Assembly: GCA_937873495.1 (NCBI GenBank)
Contig: CALMXZ010000011.1
Span: 62,001 to 126,000 of the forward strand
Source: an uncultured Trueperaceae bacterium
Lineage (GTDB): Bacteria > Deinococcota > Deinococci > Deinococcales > Trueperaceae
Direction of reading: 5' to 3'
DNA length: 64,000 bases
In this document: piece by piece, positions 48,065 through 56,305 of the stretch
Position numbering within the stretch: the stretch's first letter is position 1
How the letters are laid out: every line of letters begins with the position of its first letter
Translations under genes and position numbers: made by a program
The notes under the pieces: generated by a model
The model's input: the letters and a program-made list of their open reading frames with translations, nothing else
Database searches by the model: none
What the model was told of the DNA's origin: nothing

Positions 48065-50686
48065 GTGCGCCTGATTGTCACGCACGAACAGCCCGATTTC
48101 GACGCGCTCGCCAGCCTGGCGCTGGCCAGGCTCATCTACCCGGGCTCCGTCGCCACCATCCAGGGCGCCCTCAGCCGCCAGTTGAGCGCGTTCCTGCGCC
48201 TGTACAAGGACGAGCTCGACCTCACGCCAAGCGACCAGGTCGATGTCGCCGCCGTCACCGAGCTCGTCGTCGTCGACACGAACGACTCCGGGCGCATCAA
48301 ACCGTTCGACGTCCTTCTGGGCCGAGTGCCGGTCACGCTCTACGACCACCACCCGCAGGTGGCGGGGAACATCGCCGCGGCGCGCGGGATCAGCGAGCCG
48401 CTCGGTTCGACCGCCACCCTGCTCACCCGCGAGCTGATGGCAACGGCCATCACGGTTCCGGCGCCCGTCGCCACCCTCGCGCTCCTCGGCGTCCATGAGG
48501 ACACGGGCAACCTCACCTTCGACCAGACGACGCCCGACGACTACCGGGCGGCCGCGCACCTGCTCGCCAGCGGCGCCAACCTTCAGCTCGTCAGACGCTT
48601 CGCCCACGGCGCCCTCGACGCCGACCAGACGGCGTTCCGCGAGGCGCTGCTTGCCAACGCCGAGCTCGTGCACGTCGCGCAGCGACCCGTGGCGGCGGCC
48701 GCCTTCGCCTACCCCAGGTACGTCGCCGGCGTCAGCGGCACGGTCAACGACCTGCTCGACCTGTTCGCCGCCGACGCCGCCGTGGCCGCCGTCGGCATGG
48801 AGGGGCGCACGCTGGTGTTCGCGCGCAGCGGCGGTCGCTTCGACTGCGCCGCGGCGCTGGCCGCCGCCGTGGACGGCGGGGGCCACCCCGGCGCTGCCTT
48901 CGGGAGGTCGGACGCCGAGCCGACGGAAGCACTGGCAGCCGCGCTGGCCGCCCTCGCCGCCCACGCCACGCCCGCCGTCCTCGCGAAGGACCTCATGAGT
49001 AGCCCCGTGCGCAGCGTGACGGCGCAGACGACGGTCGCGGAGGCGGCCGACCAGCTCCTCCTCTTCGGGCACAACGGCATGCCGGTCGTGGATGAGGCGG
49101 GGCGCGTCGTCGGGATCGTGTCGCGCCGCGACCTGGACCGGGCCTCCCGCCACGGCCTTAGCGAAGCGCGCGTGAGCGGCTTCATGAGCCGCGACGTCGT
49201 CAGCGCCACGCCGACGACCTCCCTTGGCGAGCTCGAAGCGCTCGTGCTCGAGCACAACATCGGCCGCATCCCGATCGTCGACGGCGGCAGGCTCGTTGGC
49301 ATCGTCACGCGCACGGACCTGATCGGAGCCAACCATCGCGTCAGCCTCAGGCCCGACGGCGCCGAACAGCTGCTGCAGCGGCTCCCAAGCAGCGCCAAGG
49401 TCGTGCTCGCGGCCGCCGCCGAGGTGGCCACCGAGGTGGCCGCCATTGGGGCAGACGGCGCCGCGGCAAGCGTGGCCGGGCCCGCGGTGCGCGGGGGCGG
49501 CGGCGCGCGGTCCCCCCTCTACCTGGTGGGCGGGACGGTGCGCGACCTCATGCTCGGCGCCGGCGTCAAGGACCTCGATCTGGTGGTGGAGCGCGAGGCC
49601 GCCGAGAGCTTCGGCGCCAGGCTGCAGGCGCGGCTCGGAGGCACGCTCTCGTGCCACGTCGACTTCGGGACCTGCACCCTGGCACTGGACGACGGCGTCA
49701 CGCTCGACCTCGCCACGGCCCGCGAGGAGACGTACTCGCGGCCGGGCGTGCTGCCGGCCGTCACCCCTTCCACGTTGCGCAAGGACCTGGCGCGGCGCGA
49801 CTTCAGCGTCAACGCCCTGGCGCTCAGGCTCAGCCCCCTGCCGCACCAGCTCCTCGACCCGTTCGGTGGGGCGGCCGACCTGGCGGCCAGGCAGCTGCGG
49901 GCCCTGCACCCCTTGAGCTTCGTAGAGGACCCGACGCGCGTCCTGCGTGGCGCGCGGCTGGCGGGCCGCCTCGGGTTCAGGTTCGAGCCGACCACCTTGG
50001 CTCAGGCGCGAGCCGCGCTTGAGCGCAGGTTCATCGCCAACGTGAGCCACGCCCGCTTGCGCGCTGAGCTCGAGCTGACCTTCGAGGAGCCGAGGGTGAC
50101 GCCGGCGCTGCGGGTGCTGGTCGAACTAGGCGCCCTCCAGGAGATGTTCGGGTTGCCGAGGGCGGAAGGGCGCCTCGACCCGCTCGAGCTCAGCGCGGGC
50201 CTCGACGCGCTCCGGGAGTCCGGGACGGTGCCGAGCGAGTCCTACCTCCTCGCGCTCTTCCTGGGCGTGCCCGCCCCCACGCTCGAAGCGCACGTCGAGG
50301 CGTTCAACTGGCCACGCCGCCACCTCGTCACGGTGGCGAAGCTCCACCGGCTCATCGACCCGAACCTACGCCCGACGTACGCCGGGCGACCGGAAGCGCT
50401 ACGCGACGAGGAGCTCGAGGAGCTGGACGCGCCCGCCCGCCGTCTCCTGCGCGTCGTCGACCCCGAGCTGGCGCTCCGGCTGGAGCGCCTCGAGCAAGGA
50501 CCGCCCCGGAGGCGGCTGCGTGGAAGCGATGTGGTAGCTTTGGGGCTGCTGCCCGGACCCCGCGTCGGGCACGTGCTCGGTGAGGTCGCCCGCGCCAGGG
50601 CGGAGCGAACGGTGACCACATTCGAAGACGAACTCGCCCTCGCCAGACGGCTGATCGAAGAAGGCGAAGCGGGCGGCCCGGAGTAG
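48065..50686 (+). CDS. DHH-CBS-tRNA nucleotidyltransferase fusion
   Basis: The 873-residue protein has three parts. Residues ~1-300 are a DHH/DHHA1 phosphoesterase-like unit (THEQPDFDALASLALA, VVDTNDSGR, LYDHHP, HEDTGNLTFD, and DGGGHPGAAF). Residues ~305-425 are two CBS domains (DLMSSPVRSV, FMSRDVVSA). Residues ~470-873 are a class II nucleotidyltransferase (YLVGGTVRDLMLG, KDLDLVV, RRDFSVNALAL, DPTRVLRGARLAGRLGF). The metal ligands of both the DHH and transferase parts are visible. It matures tRNA 3' ends; Deinococcus splits CC- and A-adding, so it may add only the terminal A. The GTG start has no clear ribosome site. Confidence 0.9.
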   Translation: MRLIVTHEQPDFDALASLALARLIYPGSVATIQGALSRQLSAFLRLYKDELDLTPSDQVDVAAVTELVVVDTNDSGRIKPFDVLLGRVPVTLYDHHPQVAGNIAAARGISEPLGSTATLLTRELMATAITVPAPVATLALLGVHEDTGNLTFDQTTPDDYRAAAHLLASGANLQLVRRFAHGALDADQTAFREALLANAELVHVAQRPVAAAAFAYPRYVAGVSGTVNDLLDLFAADAAVAAVGMEGRTLVFARSGGRFDCAAALAAAVDGGGHPGAAFGRSDAEPTEALAAALAALAAHATPAVLAKDLMSSPVRSVTAQTTVAEAADQLLLFGHNGMPVVDEAGRVVGIVSRRDLDRASRHGLSEARVSGFMSRDVVSATPTTSLGELEALVLEHNIGRIPIVDGGRLVGIVTRTDLIGANHRVSLRPDGAEQLLQRLPSSAKVVLAAAAEVATEVAAIGADGAAASVAGPAVRGGGGARSPLYLVGGTVRDLMLGAGVKDLDLVVEREAAESFGARLQARLGGTLSCHVDFGTCTLALDDGVTLDLATAREETYSRPGVLPAVTPSTLRKDLARRDFSVNALALRLSPLPHQLLDPFGGAADLAARQLRALHPLSFVEDPTRVLRGARLAGRLGFRFEPTTLAQARAALERRFIANVSHARLRAELELTFEEPRVTPALRVLVELGALQEMFGLPRAEGRLDPLELSAGLDALRESGTVPSESYLLALFLGVPAPTLEAHVEAFNWPRRHLVTVAKLHRLIDPNLRPTYAGRPEALRDEELEELDAPARRLLRVVDPELALRLERLEQGPPRRRLRGSDVVALGLLPGPRVGHVLGEVARARAERTVTTFEDELALARRLIEEGEAGGPE

Positions 50687-50690
50687 GCGG

Positions 50691-51323
50691 ATGTTCCTCA
50701 GGCTCGTCAGCGAACCAACTGTCCTCGTCATCGCCGCCATCGTCATGGTCATGGCGTTGATCTTCCACAACATCGTGCAGGCGCTGGTCGCGGAGCGCCT
50801 CGGCGACCGCAGCCCCCGCCTCGCCGGCTTCGCCGCCTTCGAGCCGCAGCGGCAGCTCGACCCGTTCGGGGTGCTCTTCCTCCTGCTCCTCGGCTTCGGC
50901 TGGCCGCGCGCCGTGCCTGTCAACCCCCGCAACTACCGCGGGCGCGGGCGCGGCGAGGCCTGGGTGTGGCTCGCCGGCATCGGTTCGTACCTCGTCGCGG
51001 CGTTCGTCAGCCTGCTCGTCGCCGCCGTGTTCAGGAGCCTCGGCAGCTCGGTACTCTTCTTCTCCTTCGAGGTAGCCGCCAACTACGCCCTGCTCCACGC
51101 GGTCATCAACCTCGTCCCGCTCCTACCGCTCGACATGGGCCGGGCCGCCCTCGCCTGGGGCCATCCGGACGTGCGCCGCGTGATCATGCAGGTCGCCCAG
51201 TTCGGCATCCTCGGTTTCATGGTCTTCTTCTTCGTGCTGAACGCCACCGGCGTCATCGGGCGCGTGATGCTCTTCTTCGACCGGCTGTTCTCCGGCATCA
51301 TCGGCCTCATACCGGGGCTGTGA
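50691..51323 (+). CDS. Site-2 protease-like membrane protein with degenerate active site
   Basis: The 210-residue protein aligns with small M50 site-2 proteases through LGDRSPRLAGF, LDPFGVLFLLLLGFGWPRAVPVNPRNYR and INLVPLLPLDMGR. The zinc motif HExxH is HNIVQ here (His26, Asn27, Gln30), so both the catalytic Glu and the second His ligand are gone. The LDG word is LDMGR, with Asp148 kept. Five membrane helices remain. It starts 4 nt after the tRNA nucleotidyltransferase stop. It is probably not a protease and may bind membrane clients. Confidence 0.8.
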   Translation: MFLRLVSEPTVLVIAAIVMVMALIFHNIVQALVAERLGDRSPRLAGFAAFEPQRQLDPFGVLFLLLLGFGWPRAVPVNPRNYRGRGRGEAWVWLAGIGSYLVAAFVSLLVAAVFRSLGSSVLFFSFEVAANYALLHAVINLVPLLPLDMGRAALAWGHPDVRRVIMQVAQFGILGFMVFFFVLNATGVIGRVMLFFDRLFSGIIGLIPGL

Positions 51324-51360
51324 CCGGCTGACGGCTTCCCACCGGCCGAGGCGACCCCAT

Positions 51361-51375
51361 GCGCCCGGCGGGCGC
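51361..51375. terminator. Hairpin between convergent genes
   Basis: GCGCCC-GGC-GGGCGC is a perfect 6-bp stem in the 78-nt gap between the site-2-protease-like gene and the kinase gene. No T-tract accompanies it. Confidence 0.3.
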
Positions 51376-51401
51376 CGAAGCCCGGCCCGTCTCCCGGCCC
51401 C

Positions 51402-53465
51402 TCAGCCGACCAACGTCGAGATGGGCTCGCGCGACGGTTCGCGCACGTCGACGACCATGGTCACCATCGGCGCGTAGGTCTCGAACGTCTCGAGGAGGCG
51501 TCCGGCCGGGTCGTACTTGCGGATGAGGTGTCCGCCGCGCCGACCCGCGTACAGGTAGCCCGAGTCGTCGACCCCCAGGTCGACATGGGCGTCCGTCGCC
51601 TCGCCCTGACGAGCGTCGAGCGTGAACGACACGCCGACCTTGCCGTCCGAGGTGACCTTGCGGACCTTGCCGGCGCTGGCGTCCGAGACGTAGACGTTGC
51701 AGTCGCGGTCTACGGTCATGCCGTCGAGGAGCCGCAGGCCCGGCTGGTCGGCGGAGACCTTGAACGCCCAGCGCGTCTGGTACTCGCCGTCTGCGCTCAA
51801 ACGCTGCACTTGCCGGTTGCCGTAGTCGAGGACGTAGACGTTGCCCCGCACGTCGACCGTCAGGCCGCGCGGGTCGTTGAACACGCCGTGGCCGTTGCCG
51901 CGCCCACCGAAGCTCGCCAGGTGCCTGCCGTCGTTGGTGAAGCGCGAGACGAGGTGCGTCTCGCTGTCGAGCACGTACACCGTGTCGTCGGGGGCGACGG
52001 CGAGCGCCACCGGGTAGAGGAACTCGCCCGGCTGCATGCCGTAAGGCCCGAACGACGCCTTGACGCTGCCGTCCGGCGCCAGCTTGTGGATCATGCGGTG
52101 GCTCTGCTGCCCGACGCGGTACTCGAAGATCGCCGCGAAGAGGTCGCCGCCCGAGTCGACGCCGACGGAGAGTGGCGCCGCGGAGAAGTTGCTGGACCCC
52201 ACCCCGATGTCGCCGACGGAAGCGTGCAGGTTGCCGTCCGGGTCGAGGATGCGCAGCACGCCCTGGCGGGCGCTGACGGTGACGATGAGGCGCGTGGGGA
52301 GGTTCGCCGTCTCGTCGGCCTCTAGGTCGACCGTCTCGAGCGTGTCGTAGACCTCGTCGAGCGTCGGGCGTTCGTCCGGGTCCTTGGCGATCATGCGCAT
52401 GACGAGCTGATCGAGCGCCTTCGGGATGCGCAGGTCGACCTGGCGCGGCGGCGGGGGCGTCTGGAAGATCTGCTGGTGGACGATGGCCTCGTAGCCGCCC
52501 TTGAAAGCGGTCTGGCCCGTCAGCATCTCGTAGAACACGAGGCCGAGCGAGTAGATGTCGGAGCGATGGTCGATCTTGAGGCCCCGCGCCTGCTCGGGCG
52601 ACATGTAAACGGGCGTTCCGACGCGCGCGCCGGTCATCGTGAGGCGCGAGAGGACCTTGCCGCCCGCGATGCCGAAGTCCATGAGCTTGACGGCGTCCGG
52701 CTTCAGGCGGCCGCCCTCGGGGTGCCCGGCGTTCGACGGCTTGATGCCGCCCCGAGTGATCATCACGTTGGCCGGCTTGATGTCGCGGTGGATGATGCCC
52801 GCCGAGTGGATGTGCTGCAGGGCACGCACCACGCGCTGCATGATCTCGACCGACAGGTGGATGTCGAGCTCGTGCCCTTCGATGTAACCCTCGAGCGAGC
52901 GACCGTCGACGTACTCCATGACCATGTAGTGCTGCACACCGACCGCGCCGTGCTCCACGGTCCTCACGATGTTCGTGTGGTTGAGGCGCTGGGCGACCTC
53001 GGCCTCGCGGTGGAAGCGGCGAATGAACTTGGCGTCCGCCACGTACTGCTCCATCGGGATCTTGAGGGCGACGATCTGGCCGTCGTTGACGCGCCTGGCG
53101 CGGTAGACGCTCGCCATGCCGCCGGAGCCGACCTTCTCGAGGAGCGTGTACCCCGGCACATCGGCCGCATCGAACTGCTGCTGCGGACCCGCGCCGGCCG
53201 CCACCTTGGCCTCCGCGGCCCGCCTCGGACCGCGGCGCGCCGGCGCCACGCGGCTGCTCCTCGCCACCTGAACGGTGGCAGGCACGAGCAGCCCGAGCGC
53301 GAGGACGGTGAGGATGAGCGGCGTGATGGCGCGTTCCGCGCCGCCCAGCCACAGCACGCCGCCGGTGAGCACTACCGCGACCGTCAGGAGCACGCCGAGC
53401 ACCCAGACGGGGGCGCGGAACAGCAGCGCCACGAGCACGGCGCCGACGGCCCATAACAGGATCAC
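51402..53465 (-). CDS. Ser/Thr protein kinase with C-terminal NHL propeller
   Basis: The 687-residue protein has two N-terminal membrane helices (~1-65). A complete Hanks kinase domain follows at ~105-375: GSGGMASVYRA loop, VALKIP lysine, HRDIKPANVM, MDFGIAGG, MSPEQARG. NHL repeats cover ~400-680 (AVAPDDTVYVLDSETHLVSRF, TVDVRGNVYVLDYGNRQVQRL, TVDRDCNVYVSDASAGKVRKV, GVDDSGYLYAGRRGGHLIRKY). No membrane segment separates kinase and propeller, unlike mycobacterial PknD, so the propeller should be cytoplasmic. The GTG start lies 16 nt after the PP2C stop, giving a phosphatase-kinase operon. Confidence 0.9.
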   Translation of the reverse strand: MILLWAVGAVLVALLFRAPVWVLGVLLTVAVVLTGGVLWLGGAERAITPLILTVLALGLLVPATVQVARSSRVAPARRGPRRAAEAKVAAGAGPQQQFDAADVPGYTLLEKVGSGGMASVYRARRVNDGQIVALKIPMEQYVADAKFIRRFHREAEVAQRLNHTNIVRTVEHGAVGVQHYMVMEYVDGRSLEGYIEGHELDIHLSVEIMQRVVRALQHIHSAGIIHRDIKPANVMITRGGIKPSNAGHPEGGRLKPDAVKLMDFGIAGGKVLSRLTMTGARVGTPVYMSPEQARGLKIDHRSDIYSLGLVFYEMLTGQTAFKGGYEAIVHQQIFQTPPPPRQVDLRIPKALDQLVMRMIAKDPDERPTLDEVYDTLETVDLEADETANLPTRLIVTVSARQGVLRILDPDGNLHASVGDIGVGSSNFSAAPLSVGVDSGGDLFAAIFEYRVGQQSHRMIHKLAPDGSVKASFGPYGMQPGEFLYPVALAVAPDDTVYVLDSETHLVSRFTNDGRHLASFGGRGNGHGVFNDPRGLTVDVRGNVYVLDYGNRQVQRLSADGEYQTRWAFKVSADQPGLRLLDGMTVDRDCNVYVSDASAGKVRKVTSDGKVGVSFTLDARQGEATDAHVDLGVDDSGYLYAGRRGGHLIRKYDPAGRLLETFETYAPMVTMVVDVREPSREPISTLVG

Positions 53466-53481
53466 GGGCTCGCCTCGCAGG

Positions 53482-54249
53482 TCACGTGTCCACCTCGAAG
53501 ATCACTACCGTGATGTTATCCGGCCCGCCGCGCTCGTTGGCCTGGGCGAGGAGCACTTCGACGTTGAGTTGCCTATCGGAGTTCTCCTGGATCTCGGCGA
53601 GCATCTCCTCCGGCGAGACGAGGCCGTGGAGCCCGTCGGTCGAGAGGAGGAAGACGTCGCCGGCCTGCACGTCCAGCTCCGCGACGTCGGGCGCGACCTG
53701 CTGCCTGGTGCCGAGCACGCGCGTGATCAAGTTGCGCCACTCGTGGTTCTCCGCCTCCTCCTCGTTCAAGAGGCCCTTCTCGACCTGCTCCTCCACCCAG
53801 GAGTGGTCCTTGGTGAGCTGGTAGATCTTGCTGCCGCGAACGAGGAACGCGCGCGAGTCGCCGACGTGGCCGATGTAAGCCTTGCGTTTGCGGATGGCGA
53901 CGCACGTCAGCGTGCTGCCCATGCCGCGCCTGCCGGACTGCCTGATGGCCTCGCCGTACACGCGGCGGTTGGCAAGGCGCATGGCCTTGTCGATGAGGCT
54001 CTGGACCCCGACCACCGGTCGGCGCGAGCGCACCTCCTCCACGTAGCGGGAGAAAGACTCGTCTAGCACCTCCATGGCGAGCTTGCTGGCGACCTCGCCG
54101 GCGGCGGCGCCGCCCATGCCGTCGGCGACCGCCAGGAGCGTCAGGTCGCCCCCTTCCATGGGGAACTGCCAGACGCGGTGGAAGTCCTCGTTGAAAGGTC
54201 TTACGCGTCCGACGTCGGACCCGTGACCCACGTTATGACCGAGGCGCAC
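53482..54249 (-). CDS. PP2C-family protein phosphatase (Stp/PrpC type)
   Basis: The 255-residue protein has the PP2C metal-binding motifs: HGSDVGRVRPFNEDF, LLAVADGMGGAAAGEVAS, MGSTLTCVAI, YIGHVGDSRAFLV, LSTDGLHGLV and ERGGPDNITVVIFE, all intact. It removes phosphate from Ser/Thr residues and pairs with the kinase encoded just downstream. A TAGACT box ends 6 nt before the GTG start, so the operon probably begins with a leaderless mRNA. Confidence 0.95.
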   Translation of the reverse strand: MRLGHNVGHGSDVGRVRPFNEDFHRVWQFPMEGGDLTLLAVADGMGGAAAGEVASKLAMEVLDESFSRYVEEVRSRRPVVGVQSLIDKAMRLANRRVYGEAIRQSGRRGMGSTLTCVAIRKRKAYIGHVGDSRAFLVRGSKIYQLTKDHSWVEEQVEKGLLNEEEAENHEWRNLITRVLGTRQQVAPDVAELDVQAGDVFLLSTDGLHGLVSPEEMLAEIQENSDRQLNVEVLLAQANERGGPDNITVVIFEVDT

Positions 54250-54255
54250 GCCAAG

Positions 54256-54261
54256 AGTCTA
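54256..54261 (-). promoter_or_regulatory. Leaderless-type -10 box of the phosphatase-kinase operon
   Basis: On the minus strand TAGACT ends 6 nt before the GTG at 54249. Confidence 0.5.
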
Positions 54262-54294
54262 CCTTGCTTCCGGCCGCCGGAGGCCACTGTCGCC

Positions 54295-54924
54295 TCAGTT
54301 GCCTTTCGCCCGCGGGCGCCGCACCGTCTGGAGGTAGGGGTAGCGTTCAAGGAGCCGTCGAACGTCCTGGAAGAGCGCGATGGCCTCCTCTGCGTCGGCC
54401 GGCAGCTCCTGCAACCTGAGGTAGGCTGCCTGCCCGTCGGGGAACACGACGGTCGGGGTCCCGAAGACGTCGCGTGCGAGCGCCCGCATGTGCTCCTGCG
54501 CCAGCACGGTGCGGGCTTCGGGGTTGTGCAGCTCGTGCTGGAAGCGTGGCACGTCGAGCCCGACGGCCTCGGCGACCGCGGTGACGGTACCGGTGGTGAA
54601 CGGCCGGAAGGCCCTATGGTTGGCGCGCTGGAGCGCGAGGCGGAACGCGGCGTGCGCCTCGGGGCCTTGCTTGCGCGCCGCCAGCGAGGCGAGGAACGGC
54701 AGCAGCCCCTTGCAGCCGTAGCCGTCCGTCTCGTCGATGCGTTCGTTCCAGAGTTGCCAGGCGTTCTGCTTGGTCGCGCTCTGGTGGTGCTCGTTCTGGA
54801 AGAGCGAGAAGTGCTCCCAGCGCACGTCGAGGACCAGCGGCCCTGCGATCATGTCGAAGAGCTCGGCCGCGCGCCAAGAGTACGGACAGACATAGTCGAA
54901 GTAGACGGTGACGCGCTCCCGCAT
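54295..54924 (-). CDS. DsbA-family (FrnE/GST-kappa-like) oxidoreductase
   Basis: The 209-residue protein starts VTVYFDYVCPYSWRAAELFD, with a CPYS active site that has only the first cysteine, as in DsbA-like FrnE and kappa-class GSTs. A helical insert (~60-150) and FGTPTVVFPDGQAAYLRL with the cis-Pro (GTPT) follow. There is no signal peptide, so it works in the cytoplasm. Deinococcus FrnE affects oxidative-stress resistance, but equivalence is not shown. Start codon support is weak. Confidence 0.85.
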   Translation of the reverse strand: MRERVTVYFDYVCPYSWRAAELFDMIAGPLVLDVRWEHFSLFQNEHHQSATKQNAWQLWNERIDETDGYGCKGLLPFLASLAARKQGPEAHAAFRLALQRANHRAFRPFTTGTVTAVAEAVGLDVPRFQHELHNPEARTVLAQEHMRALARDVFGTPTVVFPDGQAAYLRLQELPADAEEAIALFQDVRRLLERYPYLQTVRRPRAKGN

Positions 54925-54987
54925 GCGGCCATGACACCACCGGCTCGCGCGCGCCCTCGTAGCCGACGTGACAGGCGAGCGGGCGGC

Positions 54988-55296
54988 TCAGTTGGGGTCT
55001 TCGCCTCCGTCGCCGCCGGGCGCGGCGACGCGGGCCACGCCTTCCTTCGGCACCACCGGCTCGGGGATCGCGCCGAACCGCGCCTCGTAGCGCCTGATGT
55101 TGTCCTCGAGGCTCCGCAGCAACGCCTTGGCATGGCGCGGGCTCGACACGAGCCTGGCCGTGACGACCGGCTGCTGGCCCGGCACCACCAGGACGAAGTC
55201 GAGGAGGAACTCGTCCGGCGTGTGCGCGATGACGGCGCCGTTGGTCGGCCTGCCGCGGGCCGTCTCCTTGTCTATCTCGAACTTGATGGGGTTCAC
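54988..55296 (-). CDS. DUF3467 family protein
   Basis: The 102-residue protein follows the DUF3467 pattern: a GAVIAHTPDEFLLDFVLVVPGQQPVVTARLVSSPRHAKALLRSLEDNIRRYEARFG core predicted as beta strands then a helix. The C-terminal tail is acidic/glycine-rich. Function is unknown. A GTG start lies 6 nt after a TACCCT box. Confidence 0.88.
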   Translation of the reverse strand: MNPIKFEIDKETARGRPTNGAVIAHTPDEFLLDFVLVVPGQQPVVTARLVSSPRHAKALLRSLEDNIRRYEARFGAIPEPVVPKEGVARVAAPGGDGGEDPN

Positions 55297-55302
55297 GCGA
55301 CC

Positions 55303-55308
55303 AGGGTA
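55303..55308 (-). promoter_or_regulatory. Leaderless-type -10 box before DUF3467
   Basis: On the minus strand TACCCT ends 6 nt before the GTG at 55296. The 20-nt words at 55309-55328 and 55348-55367, immediately beside it, are near-identical direct repeats. Confidence 0.45.
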
Positions 55309-55360
55309 CTCAACCAGGCCGCTCGACCACGGTAATCAGCCATGGTGCTCAACCAGGCGG

Positions 55361-55837
55361 CTAGACCCGACCGCCTCCGCCCAACCGTCCGGCCGAACCG
55401 GCCAGGATGGACTTGAGGGCGAAGCGGGCCCGGCCGATGTCGGCTTCCGAGGCCAGGCCGAGGACGATGACGTGATCGCTCGTCGTCAACGGGACCAACA
55501 GCAACGCGCCGTCGTCCAGGTTCAGCATGACCTGCTTGGGGACGGGAGCCGTCGCCTGCCCGCCCGCTCCCGCGCCGCCGGCGCCGTCCTCGAGGAGCCC
55601 CGTCAGGGCCGTGGCGGCCGCCAGCGCGCTCGTCACGACGTCCGTCGTGCGCCTCAGGGTCGCCTCGTCGGCTGCCCGCGACGCCAACACCACCCCTCCG
55701 CCGTCGGCGACGGCGGCCACGGTGGCGCCACGCACGGCCAGGAGCTCGTCGAGCACGGCGTCGAAGCCCGGCTGGGCCGGATCCGGCCGGCCGCCTCGGT
55801 CGGCGCGCTCGGCGTCGACCAGCGAACCGCCGCTCAC
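55361..55837 (-). CDS. Roadblock/LC7 domain protein 2
   Basis: The 158-residue protein has a roadblock fold: the helix FDAVLDELLAVRGATVAAVADGGGVVLASR, then VMLNLDDGALLLVPLTTSDHVIVLGLASEADIGRARFALKSI. A Gly/Ala insertion (~85-98) lengthens the central loop. The GTG overlaps the stop of roadblock protein 1 (GTGA), so the two are co-translated and probably form a heterodimer. Roadblock proteins serve as partners of small Ras-like GTPases such as MglA; no such gene is nearby. Confidence 0.85.
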   Translation of the reverse strand: MSGGSLVDAERADRGGRPDPAQPGFDAVLDELLAVRGATVAAVADGGGVVLASRAADEATLRRTTDVVTSALAAATALTGLLEDGAGGAGAGGQATAPVPKQVMLNLDDGALLLVPLTTSDHVIVLGLASEADIGRARFALKSILAGSAGRLGGGGRV

Positions 55838-56226
55838 GCGAACTCCGCGGCGAGCTGCTCGCAGACCCCGGCGACCGAGCGCCTCACCACGCCGAGGTCG
55901 GCCGTAGCGCCGACCACGACGAAAAGGAAGAGGTTGGCGTCCACCCGCCTCGCCAGGTAGCCGCCCGACTCGCCGAGCGCCACGAGCTCGTCGACGCGCG
56001 AGCCCAACTGCTTGCTTAGCTCACCACCGACGAGCGTGAAGGCGGTGGTCAGGTCCGCTGCCAAGTACTCCAACTCGTCGCCGCCCGGCGCGGAGCCGAG
56101 GGCGGTGCCGACGGCCACGGACGGGTGGCGCTCGACGAGGAGCCCGTCCATGCCTACGACGGCGGCCACGCGGCAGCCGGGAAGCTGCGCCCAGAGACCA
56201 GCCAGGACGTCCTCGAGGTTCGTCAT
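55834..56226 (-). CDS. Roadblock/LC7 domain protein 1
   Basis: The 130-residue protein has the roadblock core: GLWAQLPGCRVAAVVGMDGLLVERH, AADLTTAFTLVGGELSKQLG, and ARRVDANLFLFVVVGATADLGVVRRSV. It is first in a two-gene operon with the other roadblock protein. A TAGAGT box lies 9 nt before the ATG on the minus strand. The role may be in polarity or GTPase control. Confidence 0.87.
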   Translation of the reverse strand: MTNLEDVLAGLWAQLPGCRVAAVVGMDGLLVERHPSVAVGTALGSAPGGDELEYLAADLTTAFTLVGGELSKQLGSRVDELVALGESGGYLARRVDANLFLFVVVGATADLGVVRRSVAGVCEQLAAEFA

Positions 56227-56292
56227 ACCGGCGGCACTCTAGCACCCGTCCTCGCGCGCCCTCCGTATGGCTGTTCATATGTGGGCGGCTGG

Positions 56293-56298
56293 TATCGT
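56293..56298 (+). promoter_or_regulatory. Leaderless-type -10 box before the nucleoside phosphorylase gene
   Basis: TATCGT ends 7 nt before the ATG at 56306. It supports that ATG over the in-frame ATG at 56267. Confidence 0.5.
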
Positions 56299-56305
56299 GA
56301 GTCCG

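Noticed and set aside
47381-50050. 889-codon minus-strand frame opposite the DHH-CBS-nucleotidyltransferase gene
   Set aside because: Composition is typical of antisense in GC-rich DNA (His/Arg/Asp/Glu/Gly), with no motif; the plus-strand fusion protein is clear.
51307-53454. 715-codon minus frame overlapping the kinase gene in another frame
   Set aside because: Arg/Ala/Pro-rich shadow; the neighbouring frame contains all kinase and NHL motifs.
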